NCBI RefSeq assembly: GCF_000725545.1
Contig: NZ_JNZP01000007.1
Span: forward strand, 124,001 to 188,000
Direction: 5' to 3'
Origin: Streptomyces exfoliatus
GTDB taxonomy: Bacteria; Actinomycetota; Actinomycetes; Streptomycetales; Streptomycetaceae
DNA length: 64,000 bases
How positions within the stretch are numbered: the stretch's first letter is position 1; each line of letters starts with the position of its first letter. Shown piece after piece: positions 25,785-34,778 of the stretch. A program made the position numbers and the translations under genes. Below the pieces are notes generated by a model. The model saw nothing but the letters and a program-made list of their open reading frames with translations. It ran no database searches and had not been told where the DNA came from.

Positions 25785-28739
25785 ATGCGAAGCGCGTCGG
25801 AGCAGTCGGGAGCGGCGGAACGACCGGCCCGCCAGGAGCCACGGGACCCTGATCACCCCGACCATCACGACTATCCCGACCACTGGGAAGCGGACGTGGT
25901 GCTCCGCGACGGCGGCACCGCGCGCATCAGGCCCATCACCGCCGACGACGCCGACCGCCTGGTCAGCTTCTACGAGCAGGTCTCGGACGAGTCGAAGTAC
26001 TACCGCTTCTTCGCCCCCTACCCCCGGCTCTCGGCGAAGGACGTCCACCGCTTCACCCACCACGACTTCGTCGACCGGGTCGGACTCGCGGCGACCGTGG
26101 GCGGCGAGTTCATCGCCACCGTCCGTTACGACCGCATCGACGAACGCGGCCTGCCCGCCTCCGCCCCGGCCGACGAGGCCGAGGTCGCCTTCCTCGTCCA
26201 GGACGCCCACCAGGGGCGCGGAGTCGCCTCCGCCCTGCTCGAACACATCGCGGCGGTCGCGCGGGAACGGGACATCCGGCGCTTCGCCGCCGAGGTCCTC
26301 CCCGCCAACAACAAGATGATCAAGGTCTTCACGGACGCGGGCTACACCCAGAAGCGCAGCTTCGAGGACGGCTCCGTACGGCTCCACCTCGACCTCGAAC
26401 CCACCGACCGTTCCCTCGCCGTCCAGCGCGCCCGGGAGCAGCGGGCCGAAGCCCGCTCCGTGCAACGCCTCCTCACCCCCCGGTCCGTCGCGGTCGTCGG
26501 GGCCGGGCGGGCGCCGGGCGGCGTCGGCCGCACCGTCCTGCGCAACCTTCTCGGGGCCGGCTTCGCGGGCCGGGTGTACGCGGTCAACGCCGCGCTCCCC
26601 GCCGGCGAGGCGGCGGAGCTGGACGGCGTCGCCGCGTACCCCTCCGTCGGCGCCATCGGGGAACCCGTCGACCTCGCCGTCGTCGCCGTCCCCGCCGAGC
26701 GGGTGCCCGAAGCCGTCGCGGACTGCGGCGAACACGGGGTACGGGGCCTCGTCGTCCTCTCCGCCGGATACGCGGAGAGCGGAGCCACCGGCCGCGAGCG
26801 GCAGCGCCAGCTCGTCCGCCAGGCGCGCTCGTACGGGATGCGGATCATCGGCCCCAACGCCTTCGGGATCATCAACACCACCGACGACGTCCGGCTCAAC
26901 GCCTCCCTCGCGCCGCAGATGCCGGCCGCCGGACGCATCGGGCTCTTCACCCAGTCCGGTGCCATCGGCATCGCCCTCCTCGCCGGGCTGCACCGACGGG
27001 GCGCCGGGCTCTCCTCCTTCATCTCCGCCGGCAACCGCGCCGACGTCTCCGGCAACGACTTCCTCCAGCACTGGTACGACGACCCGGGGACCGACGTCGT
27101 CCTCCTCTACCTGGAGTCCATCGGCAACCCCCGGAAGTTCACCCGGCTGGCCCGCCGGACCGCCGCCGTCAAGCCGGTCGTCGTGGTCAAGGGCGCCCGC
27201 CACAGCGGCAGCGCCCCGCCCGGCCACCGGGTGCCGGTCACCCGCATCCCGCACGCCACGGTGTCCGCGCTGCTCCGGCAGGCGGGAGTGATCCGGGTCG
27301 ACACCGTCACCGAACTCGTCGACGCGGGGCTGCTCCTGGCCGCCCAGCCCCTGCCCGCCGGGCCCCGGGTCGCGATCCTGGGCAACTCCGAGTCGCTCGG
27401 CCTCCTCACGTACGACGCCTGCCTGACCGAAGGGCTGCGCCCGCTGCGGCCGCTCGACCTGACGACGGCGGCCGAGCCGGCCGACTTCCGGGACGCGCTG
27501 GCGGCGGCCCTCGCGGACGAGACGTCGGACGCGGTCGTCGTGACCGCGATCCCGTGGGTGGGCGAGAACGGCGCCACCGAGTTCGGCGACGGCGAGGTCC
27601 TCGCGGCCTCCCTGCGCGAGGCGGTCGCCGCCGCCCCCGCCCCCACGAAGCCGGTCGTCGTCGTCCACGTCGAGATGGGCGGCCTCGCGGAGGCCCTCGC
27701 GGTCGCGACGAGCACGCGCCCGGCGATCCGGGGGCGGGGCTCCCGGCCCACCGCGGCGGCGCCCGTCGCGCCCGTCGCGCCCGGCACGTCCGGCACGTCC
27801 GGGAGCCAGGCGGAGCCGGCGCAGGGGCCCAAGGCCGCCGACCGCGCGCCGTCGACGACCATTCCCGCCTACCCCGCCGCCGAACGGGCCGTCCGGGCGC
27901 TGGCCGAGGCCGTGCGGTACGGGCAGTGGCGGCGCCAGGCCGCCGACCCCGGGCGGGTGCCCGAGTACGAGGACATCGACGAGGCCGGGGCCGCCGCGCT
28001 CATCGAGCGGGTGCTCGGCGCGGGCGACGAAGCCGACCCGCGCGGTGTGACCCTCGACACCGACCAGACCCAGGAGCTGCTCGCTCGGTACGGGATCGCC
28101 GTACTGCCGACCCTGCCCGCTCCCACGCCGGGCGCCGCCGTCGCCGCCGCCGGCCGGCTCGGCTACCCGGTCGCCCTCAAGACGACCGCCCCCCACCTCC
28201 GCCACCGCCCCGACCTCGGCGGCGTACGGCTCGACCTGGCGACCGAGGAACAGCTGCGCACGGCGTACGCCGAGCTGACCGAGGTCCTCGGCACCCCGGA
28301 GGAACTCCAGCCGGTCGTGCAGGCCATGGTTCCCCGGGGCGTCGACACCGTCGTCCGCTCCGCCATCGACCCGGCCGTCGGGGCCGTCCTCTCCTTCGGC
28401 CTCGCGGGCGCCGCGTCCGAGCTGCTCGGCGACACGGCCCACCGACTGGTTCCGGCCACGGACCGGGACGTCGCGGAACTGGTCCGTTCCCTCCGCACCG
28501 CCCCGCTGCTCTTCGGCTGGCGCGGCTCCGCCCCCGTCGACACCCCGGCCCTGGAGGAGGTCCTGCTCCGGGTCTCCCGGCTCGTCGACGACCACCCCGA
28601 GGTGGTCGCCGTCTCCCTGGAGCCGGTGGTCGTGGCACCACGCGGCCTCTCGGTGCTCGGCGCCACCGTCCGACTGGCCCCGCCACCGCCCCGAACCGAC
28701 CTGGGCCCCCGCAGCCTGCCGAGCTACTCAAGGGCCTGA
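25785..28739 (+). CDS. GNAT/acyl-CoA synthetase-like protein acetyltransferase (PatA-like)
   Basis: 984 residues. The N-terminal GNAT domain (about 35-210) has the acetyl-CoA motif QGRGVASALLEH. It is followed by an NDP-forming acyl-CoA synthetase-like part: a CoA-binding Rossmann domain (SVAVVGAGRAPGGVGRTVL, ~225-350), a ligase-CoA region (~360-640), an Ala/Pro/Gly-rich linker (~645-685), and a C-terminal ATP-grasp domain (GIAVLPTLPAP ... PVALKTTAP). This order, GNAT first, is that of S. lividans PatA, which acetylates lysines of acyl-CoA synthetases; most other Pat proteins have GNAT last. The synthetase part probably senses acyl-CoA rather than catalyses. Confidence 0.85.
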   Translation: MRSASEQSGAAERPARQEPRDPDHPDHHDYPDHWEADVVLRDGGTARIRPITADDADRLVSFYEQVSDESKYYRFFAPYPRLSAKDVHRFTHHDFVDRVGLAATVGGEFIATVRYDRIDERGLPASAPADEAEVAFLVQDAHQGRGVASALLEHIAAVARERDIRRFAAEVLPANNKMIKVFTDAGYTQKRSFEDGSVRLHLDLEPTDRSLAVQRAREQRAEARSVQRLLTPRSVAVVGAGRAPGGVGRTVLRNLLGAGFAGRVYAVNAALPAGEAAELDGVAAYPSVGAIGEPVDLAVVAVPAERVPEAVADCGEHGVRGLVVLSAGYAESGATGRERQRQLVRQARSYGMRIIGPNAFGIINTTDDVRLNASLAPQMPAAGRIGLFTQSGAIGIALLAGLHRRGAGLSSFISAGNRADVSGNDFLQHWYDDPGTDVVLLYLESIGNPRKFTRLARRTAAVKPVVVVKGARHSGSAPPGHRVPVTRIPHATVSALLRQAGVIRVDTVTELVDAGLLLAAQPLPAGPRVAILGNSESLGLLTYDACLTEGLRPLRPLDLTTAAEPADFRDALAAALADETSDAVVVTAIPWVGENGATEFGDGEVLAASLREAVAAAPAPTKPVVVVHVEMGGLAEALAVATSTRPAIRGRGSRPTAAAPVAPVAPGTSGTSGSQAEPAQGPKAADRAPSTTIPAYPAAERAVRALAEAVRYGQWRRQAADPGRVPEYEDIDEAGAAALIERVLGAGDEADPRGVTLDTDQTQELLARYGIAVLPTLPAPTPGAAVAAAGRLGYPVALKTTAPHLRHRPDLGGVRLDLATEEQLRTAYAELTEVLGTPEELQPVVQAMVPRGVDTVVRSAIDPAVGAVLSFGLAGAASELLGDTAHRLVPATDRDVAELVRSLRTAPLLFGWRGSAPVDTPALEEVLLRVSRLVDDHPEVVAVSLEPVVVAPRGLSVLGATVRLAPPPPRTDLGPRSLPSYSRA

Positions 28740-28770
28740 GGGGGCCCCACCGCCCCGTAGGATGGAGTCC

Positions 28771-29367
28771 ATGGCGAAGACCGGTACGACGACCCAGGGG
28801 CTGCGCGCGGCGATCGAGCGCAGCGGCTACTACCCGGCCCTCGTGGCCGAGGCGGTGGAGGCCGCCGTCGGCGGCGAGGCCGTCGCGTCGTACGTGGTGC
28901 ACCAGGAGACCACCTTCGACGCGAACGAGGTCCGGCGCCACGTCACCGTGCTCGTCCTGACCCCGCACCGCTTCATCGTCAGCCACACCGACGAGCAGGC
29001 CGCCGACACCAGCTCCCCGACGCCGTACGCCACGACGTCCACCGAGTCCGTGAAGCTCGACCGGATCTCGTCCGTCGTCGTCAGCCGCGTCGTCGCCAAC
29101 CCGGAGTCGTACACCCCGGGCACGCTGCCCCGCGAGGTGGTCCTCACCATCGGCTGGGGCGCCGTCTCCCGGATCGACCTGGAGCCCGCCGCCTGCGGCG
29201 ACTCCAACTGTGACGCCGACCACGGCTACACGGGCAACGCCACCGCCGACGACCTGAGCCTGCGGGTGAGCGAGGCCGGTGACGGCCCGGACACCGTGCG
29301 GCAGACCCTGGTCTTCGCCCAGGCCCTCTCCGAAGCCATCGCGGCCACCGCCGCCCCCACCCGCTGA
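28771..29367 (+). CDS. DUF5998 family protein
   Basis: 198 residues from ATG 28771; an in-frame ATG at 28762 would add three residues. It is soluble, with no signal or membrane span, and mostly beta in character (HVTVLVLTPHRFIVSHTD, SVKLDRISSVVVSRVV, REVVLTIGWGAVSRIDLEP), with a Cys-containing loop CGDSNCDADHGYTGN. It belongs to a conserved actinobacterial family of unknown function. Its TGA overlaps the ATG of the phosphodiesterase gene, so they are co-translated. Confidence 0.85.
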   Translation: MAKTGTTTQGLRAAIERSGYYPALVAEAVEAAVGGEAVASYVVHQETTFDANEVRRHVTVLVLTPHRFIVSHTDEQAADTSSPTPYATTSTESVKLDRISSVVVSRVVANPESYTPGTLPREVVLTIGWGAVSRIDLEPAACGDSNCDADHGYTGNATADDLSLRVSEAGDGPDTVRQTLVFAQALSEAIAATAAPTR

Positions 29368-30572
29368 TGGTGCAGCCCGCCGCCGTGACCCATGGCTGGC
29401 CCGACGATCCGGTCCCGCTCGCGCTGGAGACCGCACCGGTCCCCGAGTACACCTTCGGCTCCCTCGGCGACCTGCTGCCGACGCTCGTCGCCGGTCAGGG
29501 CGTGCCCGGTTTCACACCGCGCATCGCCGAGCTGGCCCCCGCCGACCGGAACTGCGTCTTCCTGATCGACGGGCTCGGCTGGGAGCAGATCGCGGCGCAC
29601 CCCGACGAGGCCCCCTATCTGACCTCGCTCCTCGGCTCCTCGCGGGGTGGCACGGGCCGCCCGGTCACCGCCGGCTTCCCCGCCACCACGGCGACCTCGC
29701 TGGCCTCCGTCGGCACCGGCCGCTACCCCGGTACGCACGGCCTGCCCGGCTACACCGTGCGCAACCCCGCGACCGGCGAGCTGATGAACCAGCTGCGCTG
29801 GAAGCCGTGGACCGCGCCGCACGTCTGGCAGCCGTACCCCACCGTCTTCCAGCTCGCGCACGACGCCGGGATCCACACCGCCCAGGTGTCCTCCCCGATC
29901 TTCGAGCAGACCCCGCTCACCAAGGTCGCGCTCAGCGGCGGAACGTTCCACGGGCGGCTCTCGGGCGAGGAACGCATGGACTTCGCCGCCGAGCAGCTGG
30001 CCGCAGGAGACCGTTCGCTGGTCTACACGTACTACAGCGAACTCGACGGTGCCGGACACCGCTTCGGCATCGACTCCGACGCCTGGCGCGGCCAGCTGAT
30101 GTTCGTCGACCGGCTGGTGCAGCGGCTCGCCGAGCAGCTGCCGCCCCGCTCCGCCCTGTACGTCACGGCGGACCACGGCATGGTCGACATCCCCTTCGAC
30201 GAGCAGCACCGCATCGACTTCGACGAGGACTGGGAGCTGCGCGCCGGCGTCGCCCTCCTCGGCGGCGAGGGGCGCGCCCGCCACGTCTACGCCGTACCGG
30301 GCGCCGAGGCGGACGTCCTCACCTGCTGGCGCGAGGTGATCGGCGAGCAGTTCTGGGTGGCGAGCCGCGACGAGGCCGTCTCCCTCGGCTGGTTCGGCGA
30401 CGAGGTCGACGACCGCGTGTACGGCCGGATCGGCGACGTCGTCGCCGCGGCCCACGACGACGTGGCGATCACCGCCTCCGTCAACGAGCCCCACGAGTCG
30501 GCGATGGTCGGCATGCACGGGTCGATGACCCCCGCGGAGCAGCTCGTCCCGCTGCTCGAAGTCCGTTCCTGA
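29367..30572 (+). CDS. Alkaline phosphatase-superfamily nucleotide pyrophosphatase/phosphodiesterase
   Basis: 401 residues, no signal peptide, so cytoplasmic. Features of the superfamily are Asp68 in FLIDGLGW (metal), the Thr of FPATTATS (nucleophile) near 107, DGAGH near 230 (metal Asp/His), and ADHGM near 270 (metal Asp/His). It hydrolyses phosphomonoesters or diesters through a phospho-threonine with two zinc ions. It overlaps the DUF5998 stop and lies 48 bases before tdk. The substrate is unknown. Confidence 0.87.
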   Translation: MVQPAAVTHGWPDDPVPLALETAPVPEYTFGSLGDLLPTLVAGQGVPGFTPRIAELAPADRNCVFLIDGLGWEQIAAHPDEAPYLTSLLGSSRGGTGRPVTAGFPATTATSLASVGTGRYPGTHGLPGYTVRNPATGELMNQLRWKPWTAPHVWQPYPTVFQLAHDAGIHTAQVSSPIFEQTPLTKVALSGGTFHGRLSGEERMDFAAEQLAAGDRSLVYTYYSELDGAGHRFGIDSDAWRGQLMFVDRLVQRLAEQLPPRSALYVTADHGMVDIPFDEQHRIDFDEDWELRAGVALLGGEGRARHVYAVPGAEADVLTCWREVIGEQFWVASRDEAVSLGWFGDEVDDRVYGRIGDVVAAAHDDVAITASVNEPHESAMVGMHGSMTPAEQLVPLLEVRS

Positions 30573-30620
30573 CCCCCCGCGCCACACGCCCCCCACGACC
30601 TGAAAGGTCCCCGACCCGTC

Positions 30621-31271
30621 ATGCCCGAGCTGGTCTTCTTCTCCGGAACCATGGATTGCGGGAAGAGCACCCTGGCGCTCCAGATCGCCCACAACCGTGA
30701 CGCGCGGGGTCTGCAGGGCGTGATCTTCACCCGTGACGACCGGGCGGGGGAGGGCAAGCTGTCCTCCCGGCTCGGTCTGGTGACGGAGGCGGTCGAGGCT
30801 CCTCAGGGCATGGACGTGTACGCGTACCTCGTGGCCCAGCTCTCGCAGGGCGGCAAGGCGGACTACGTGATCGTGGACGAGGCGCAGTTCCTGGCCCCCG
30901 AGCAGATCGACCAGCTCGCGCGGGTCGTCGACGACCTCGGTCTCGACGTCTTCGCCTTCGGGATCACCACGGACTTCCGTACGAAGCTGTTCCCCGGTTC
31001 GCAGCGGCTGATCGAGCTGGCGGACCGGATCGAGCAGCTCCAGGTCGAGGCGCTGTGCTGGTGCGGTGCCCGGGCCACGCACAACGCCCGTACGGTCGGC
31101 GGAGAGATGGTCGTCGAGGGCGAGCAGGTCGTCGTCGGGGACGTGAACCGGCCGGCCGAGGAGATCGGTTACGAGGTGCTCTGCCGCCGCCACCACCGCA
31201 AGCGGATGACGTCGGCCTCCTCACAGGCCGGCGCTCTTTCCCCGGACGTCCTCCCGGTCAACCACACCTGA
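30621..31271 (+). CDS. tdk: Thymidine kinase (type II)
   Basis: 216 residues. The P-loop is GTMDCGKST (residues 9-17), with Walker B/catalytic Glu in VIVDEAQF near 90, the FAFGITTDF segment, and the substrate lasso with structural zinc ligands (LCWCGARATHNART ... VLCRRHH). It phosphorylates thymidine with ATP in the salvage pathway. GAAAGGT lies upstream of the ATG. Confidence 0.94.
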   Translation: MPELVFFSGTMDCGKSTLALQIAHNRDARGLQGVIFTRDDRAGEGKLSSRLGLVTEAVEAPQGMDVYAYLVAQLSQGGKADYVIVDEAQFLAPEQIDQLARVVDDLGLDVFAFGITTDFRTKLFPGSQRLIELADRIEQLQVEALCWCGARATHNARTVGGEMVVEGEQVVVGDVNRPAEEIGYEVLCRRHHRKRMTSASSQAGALSPDVLPVNHT

Positions 31272-31451
31272 CGGCTCCCGGGCGCCACCGTCCCACCGGC
31301 GGTGGCAGGATCGTGCACGGTGCCGAGGCAGGAGCATGCCACCGCGGAGTCCTGTGGTGGAGGGGGTTCGCTGCGATGCTTCTGATGTGGTCGGGATCTC
31401 GTCCCGGGCACCTCTGAGGCACGGCGCCGGGGCGCCGGGAGGGGAAGAACC

Positions 31452-31652
31452 ATGATGCGTACCGCCACCAGCAGGGCTGCCCGGGGGATCGCGGCGGTGA
31501 TGCTGACCGCACTGGCGACGGCAGGGGCGTTCACCGCCGTCGTGGGGAGCGCCGCGCCGGCGAGCGGCGACGCCGTCGTCGTGGCGGGCGGCTGTCTCGA
31601 CCCGCAGAGCGCGTGCTGGGTCAACGGCTGGCAGGAGAAGCCGGGCACCTGA
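31452..31652 (+). CDS. Small secreted protein, unknown function
   Basis: 66 residues behind a strong site, GGGAGGGGAAGAACC. A positively charged start and hydrophobic core (TSRAARGIAAVMLTALATAG) make a signal peptide with probable cleavage near APASGDA. The mature part would be only about 28 residues with two cysteines (GGCLDPQSACWVNG) that could form a disulfide. I recognise no family. It is the first gene of the accessory region and may or may not belong to the lanthipeptide cluster. Confidence 0.55.
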   Translation: MMRTATSRAARGIAAVMLTALATAGAFTAVVGSAAPASGDAVVVAGGCLDPQSACWVNGWQEKPGT

Positions 31653-31766
31653 CCCTGTCGGGCGAGCCCGCCACGGGGGTGGGTCCAGCGGTCCGGGTGC
31701 CGAGCACGACGCGCGGACCACCGCTTTTCCAGTTCCTCGTCACCGACCGACCGTGGAGCACCGCCG

Positions 31767-32564
31767 ATGCACCGCATGCAGATCCTGGGAATCACCCCTG
31801 CGGAGGAGGAGACGTACCGCCACCTGCTGAGGCATCCCGGCAGCGGCGTCGGGGAGATCGTCGCCGCGCCGTGGCACCCGTCCGGGACCGGTGAGGCCGC
31901 CGTGGGGCGGCTGAAGGCTCTGGGCGCCGTGGTCGAGCGGGACGGAGCGCTGTGGCCGGAGGAGCCGAAGGCGGTGGTGGCCCTGCTGGCCGAGCGGCTG
32001 CTGGCCGAGCTGCACACCATCACCCGCAGCCTCGCCCAGGTCTACACGGTGGTGCGCTCCCTGGAGGACGAGGCGGCCGTCGCCGGCCGGGCCGAGGAGG
32101 GTGACACGCCTCCGCCGGACAGCCGACTGGTGGAGCGGATCACCGATCCCGTCGAGCTGCGGGCGAGGGTCGAGGCCCTCGCCCTGAACACCCGCTCCGA
32201 GGTCCTGGCGGGCGGGCTCTGCGAGGAGGTCGACAGCCGGGTCCTTCGGCTGACCTTGCCGCTGGGCCTGCGGATGCTGGGCCGCGGCGTCACCGTGCGG
32301 CTCCTGGTGTGGCAGTCCATGCTCGCCGACCCGGTGGTCGTCACCCACCTGCGCCAACTGGCCGACGCCGGCGCGCGGGTACGGGTGCTGCCCTCCTCGG
32401 ACAGCCCGATGGCGGTGTGCGACGGCGCGACCGCGCTGGTGCCGGTCGAGCCCTCGGACATCGCCAAGGGCGCGTTCGTGACGGCTGAACCCGGCATGGT
32501 GAGCACGGTCGTCAACCACTTCGAGCGGCTCTGGGCGGACGCCCGGGAACTCGGGGACGGCTGA
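31767..32564 (+). CDS. Regulator-like protein lacking the C-terminal HTH (paralogue of the gene at 32651-33652)
   Basis: 265 residues. It aligns along its length with the first ~265 residues of the convergent LuxR-type regulator next door: ITPAEEETYRHLLRHPG corresponds to LTAAEEELYRHLLRNPG, and TVVNHFERLWADARELGD to TVVNNFERLWAGAEEFAD. It keeps the TrmB-like N-terminal winged helix and the central sensor-like domain but stops before the C-terminal HTH. It may bind DNA poorly, or titrate or dimerise with the full-length regulator. The ATG at 31767 could be replaced by ATG 31776. Confidence 0.7.
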   Translation: MHRMQILGITPAEEETYRHLLRHPGSGVGEIVAAPWHPSGTGEAAVGRLKALGAVVERDGALWPEEPKAVVALLAERLLAELHTITRSLAQVYTVVRSLEDEAAVAGRAEEGDTPPPDSRLVERITDPVELRARVEALALNTRSEVLAGGLCEEVDSRVLRLTLPLGLRMLGRGVTVRLLVWQSMLADPVVVTHLRQLADAGARVRVLPSSDSPMAVCDGATALVPVEPSDIAKGAFVTAEPGMVSTVVNHFERLWADARELGDG

Positions 32565-32650
32565 CGGCCGGTCACGCCCCGGCTGTCAGCACCGCCGGCC
32601 GTCAGGCCCGCCGGCCGCCAACCCCGTCGACTGCCGGCCCCGTCCGGCTG

Positions 32651-33652
32651 TCAGACCCACCCTCGTTCGCGGGCCAGCAACGCCGCATGGGCGCGGTTCT
32701 CCGCGCCGAGGAGCCGCATCAGCTCCGATATGTGGCGGCGGTAGGTGCGCAGTGCGGTGCCCACCTGGCGGGCGCCGGTCTCGTCCTTGCCGACCGTGCA
32801 CATCGCCCGCAGCACCTGGACCTGCAGATCGGTCAGTTCGGGTTCGCCCGACGCGTCGTCCCCCTGCCCGACCAGGTCGGCGAACTCCTCGGCCCCCGCC
32901 CACAGACGCTCGAAATTGTTGACGACGGTGGTGACGATCCCCTCCTCGCTCGAACAGAGGGCGCCCTTGGAGGTGTTCTTCGGGTCCACCGGCACCAGCG
33001 TGGTGTGGTGGTCGTACACGATCATCAGCTCGCTCAGGTCCTCGACCACCCGGATCCGGGCCCCGGCGGTGGTCAGTTCCTGGAGGTAGGCCCGCGTGGT
33101 GTCGTCCGCCACCGCGGAGGCGCGGACCAGGCTGCGCAGGACGACGCCACGGCGCAGGCAGCGCAGGTCGAGCGGGCGGGAGTGCTTGATGTTCTCCGGG
33201 GTGAGCGCGTCGTAGGGCTCGGAGGCCAGCACTTCCTTACGGGCGAAGAACGCCAGTTCGTCCAGTCGTTCGCGTATGGCCGGCAGCCCCATCAGCCGTT
33301 CCACCGGGGCGTGTTCGGAGTCCGGGCCCTGGTCGCGCGCGTCACGGGTCAGGGAGTCCACGATGGGTCTCAGGTCGGACAGCGTGCGGATGGTGCTGTA
33401 GAACTCCTCCAGGCGCTGCTGGGCCAGCCGGTTCACCACCAGGTCCGGCTTGTGCGGCCATGCCTTGCCGTCGTCCTCGCGGATGACGTGCAGTTCCCGC
33501 AGCCGACGCACCGCCGCGTCCAGGGTGAGGGGCTCCTGTCGCAACAGGACGTGCACCTCGTCGAGTTCGACGCCGGGGTTGCGCAGCAGGTGCCGGTAGA
33601 GCTCCTCTTCCGCCGCAGTGAGACCAAGGACCGCCATGTGGTGCACGAGCAA
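32651..33652 (-). CDS. TrmB/LuxR-type transcriptional regulator
   Basis: 333 residues from TTG 33652, chosen because GGGAG lies 6 bases upstream; GTG 33646 and ATG 33637 are alternatives. The N-terminal ~75 residues are a TrmB-like winged helix (LTAAEEELYRHLLRNPGVEL...). A central domain (~130-255) resembles the sensor region of actinobacterial LuxR regulators, and a C-terminal LuxR-like HTH follows (LTDLQVQVLRAM ... TYRRHISELMRLLGA). It is transcribed away from the SARP gene; the 340-base gap between them holds two palindromes. It probably controls the lanthipeptide cluster. Confidence 0.8.
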   Translation of the reverse strand: MLVHHMAVLGLTAAEEELYRHLLRNPGVELDEVHVLLRQEPLTLDAAVRRLRELHVIREDDGKAWPHKPDLVVNRLAQQRLEEFYSTIRTLSDLRPIVDSLTRDARDQGPDSEHAPVERLMGLPAIRERLDELAFFARKEVLASEPYDALTPENIKHSRPLDLRCLRRGVVLRSLVRASAVADDTTRAYLQELTTAGARIRVVEDLSELMIVYDHHTTLVPVDPKNTSKGALCSSEEGIVTTVVNNFERLWAGAEEFADLVGQGDDASGEPELTDLQVQVLRAMCTVGKDETGARQVGTALRTYRRHISELMRLLGAENRAHAALLARERGWV

Positions 33653-33743
33653 GAGGCACTCCCGTGGGAGAGGACATCGGGAAGGATCCGGCCGGCGTGT
33701 GTTGTCGGAATTGTAGAAGGGAGGTGCCCGAAGGGTAAAGGTT

Positions 33744-33763
33744 TCACCAGGAGCCCCTGGTGA
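33744..33763. promoter_or_regulatory. Palindrome TCACCAGG-AGCC-CCTGGTGA in the regulator intergenic region
   Basis: Perfect 8-base arms around a 4-base centre, between the divergent LuxR-type and SARP-like genes. The architecture suits a dimeric HTH protein. Its centre is 72 bases from that of the next palindrome. Confidence 0.5.
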
Positions 33764-33815
33764 CTCGGCAGTAGGATTTCCGGTTCAGGAACGATCAGGC
33801 CGGATCCTGCATCGG

Positions 33816-33835
33816 GTTGGCCATATCTGGCCAAC
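33816..33835. promoter_or_regulatory. Palindrome GTTGGCCA-TATC-TGGCCAAC in the regulator intergenic region
   Basis: Perfect 8-base arms around a 4-base centre, 158 bases before the SARP-like start. It has the same 8-4-8 layout as the palindrome at 33744 but a different sequence, which suggests a second regulator or a second target. The rest of the 340-base gap (33653-33992) shows no gene. Confidence 0.5.
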
Positions 33836-33992
33836 AGGCCTTGTTCCTCGCCGTCTCGGGCGCTGCCATATTCGGTCGGGAGGGAGGCGTGGTGCCGGCC
33901 ACACGACGCGAGGGGGGACACGCCGCCGGCGGCCCTTGTGGCCCGGGTCCGGCACCTGCCTCAGCACTCCACACGAGAGGGGGCAGAGCCAG

Positions 33993-34778
33993 ATGCTTTT
34001 CCGACTGCTGGGGCCTGTGAGAATCGCGGGCGGCGCCGAGATGCAGTCGGCGGCCCGCCGCGCGCTGCTCACCGCGCTGCTCCTGCGCCGGGGACAGTTC
34101 GTCGGCATGGGCGAGCTGACCGAGCTGCTGTGGGACGACCCGCCGAGCTCGGCGGTGGCCAACATCAGGAGCCACCTCACGGGACTCCGCCGCGGCCTGG
34201 ACTCCGCGCAGCCGGGACTGAGCGAGCGGCTGACCACCAGCCGCGGCGCGGAGACCGGGTACGCCCTCAGCGTCGACGCGGACGAACTCGACCTGTCCTG
34301 CTTCCTGAAGCTCGCCCGGCAGGGCAGGGAACTGCTCGCCGCGGGCGACCACCGGGCCGCGGTCACACACCTGGACGAGGCCCTCGCCCTCTGGCGCGGC
34401 CCGTTCGGCCAACGGCTCCCGGCCACCCGGTGGTTCCACGCGCATACCGTGGGCCTCAGCAACACCCGCTTCGAGGCCTGCCAGGACTTCTTCACCGCCT
34501 GCCTCCTGACCCATCGGACCGAGATGCTGTCGTACCGCATCGAGACCGTGCTGGCCGAGGCCCCCTACCGGCAGCGGCTGTGGCAGTTACTCGCCGCCAC
34601 CTACTGCGCGCAGGGCGACGTGGCCGGCGCGCTGGGCGTGATCGAGCGATGTAGGACCGTCTTCGCCGACGAACTGGGCCTGGACGTCCCTCCCGGCGTC
34701 GAGGCCATCCGGGCCGCCGCCCTCACCTGGGACACAGCGCGGGCGCACCGCCTGGTGGCCGAGATGGCGCGCCAGTGA
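33993..34778 (+). CDS. SARP-like BTAD-domain transcriptional activator
   Basis: 261 residues from ATG 33993 (MLFRLLGPVRIAGG...) behind GAGGGGG. The N-terminal winged helix (~1-90) has the SARP pattern (SAARRALLTALLLRRGQFV, LTELLWDDPPSSAVANIRSHLTGLRRGL). The BTAD domain fills the rest (LDLSCFLKLARQGRELLAAGDHRAAVTHLDEALALWRG; ELGLDVPPGVEAIR). Its size matches small pathway-specific SARPs. Its stop overlaps the next gene. Its place in the cluster suggests it activates lanthipeptide expression. Confidence 0.82.
   Translation: MLFRLLGPVRIAGGAEMQSAARRALLTALLLRRGQFVGMGELTELLWDDPPSSAVANIRSHLTGLRRGLDSAQPGLSERLTTSRGAETGYALSVDADELDLSCFLKLARQGRELLAAGDHRAAVTHLDEALALWRGPFGQRLPATRWFHAHTVGLSNTRFEACQDFFTACLLTHRTEMLSYRIETVLAEAPYRQRLWQLLAATYCAQGDVAGALGVIERCRTVFADELGLDVPPGVEAIRAAALTWDTARAHRLVAEMARQ

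Noticed and set aside
25716..28595. A 959-codon minus-strand frame opposite the PatA-like gene
   Set aside because: Antisense shadow: Gly/Glu/Asp/Val-rich composition without domains, on the opposite strand of a gene with clear GNAT and synthetase motifs.
31284..31306. Terminator after tdk (GCCACCG/CGGTGGC)
   Set aside because: Only a 7-bp stem with a 9-base loop and no T tract; too weak to list.
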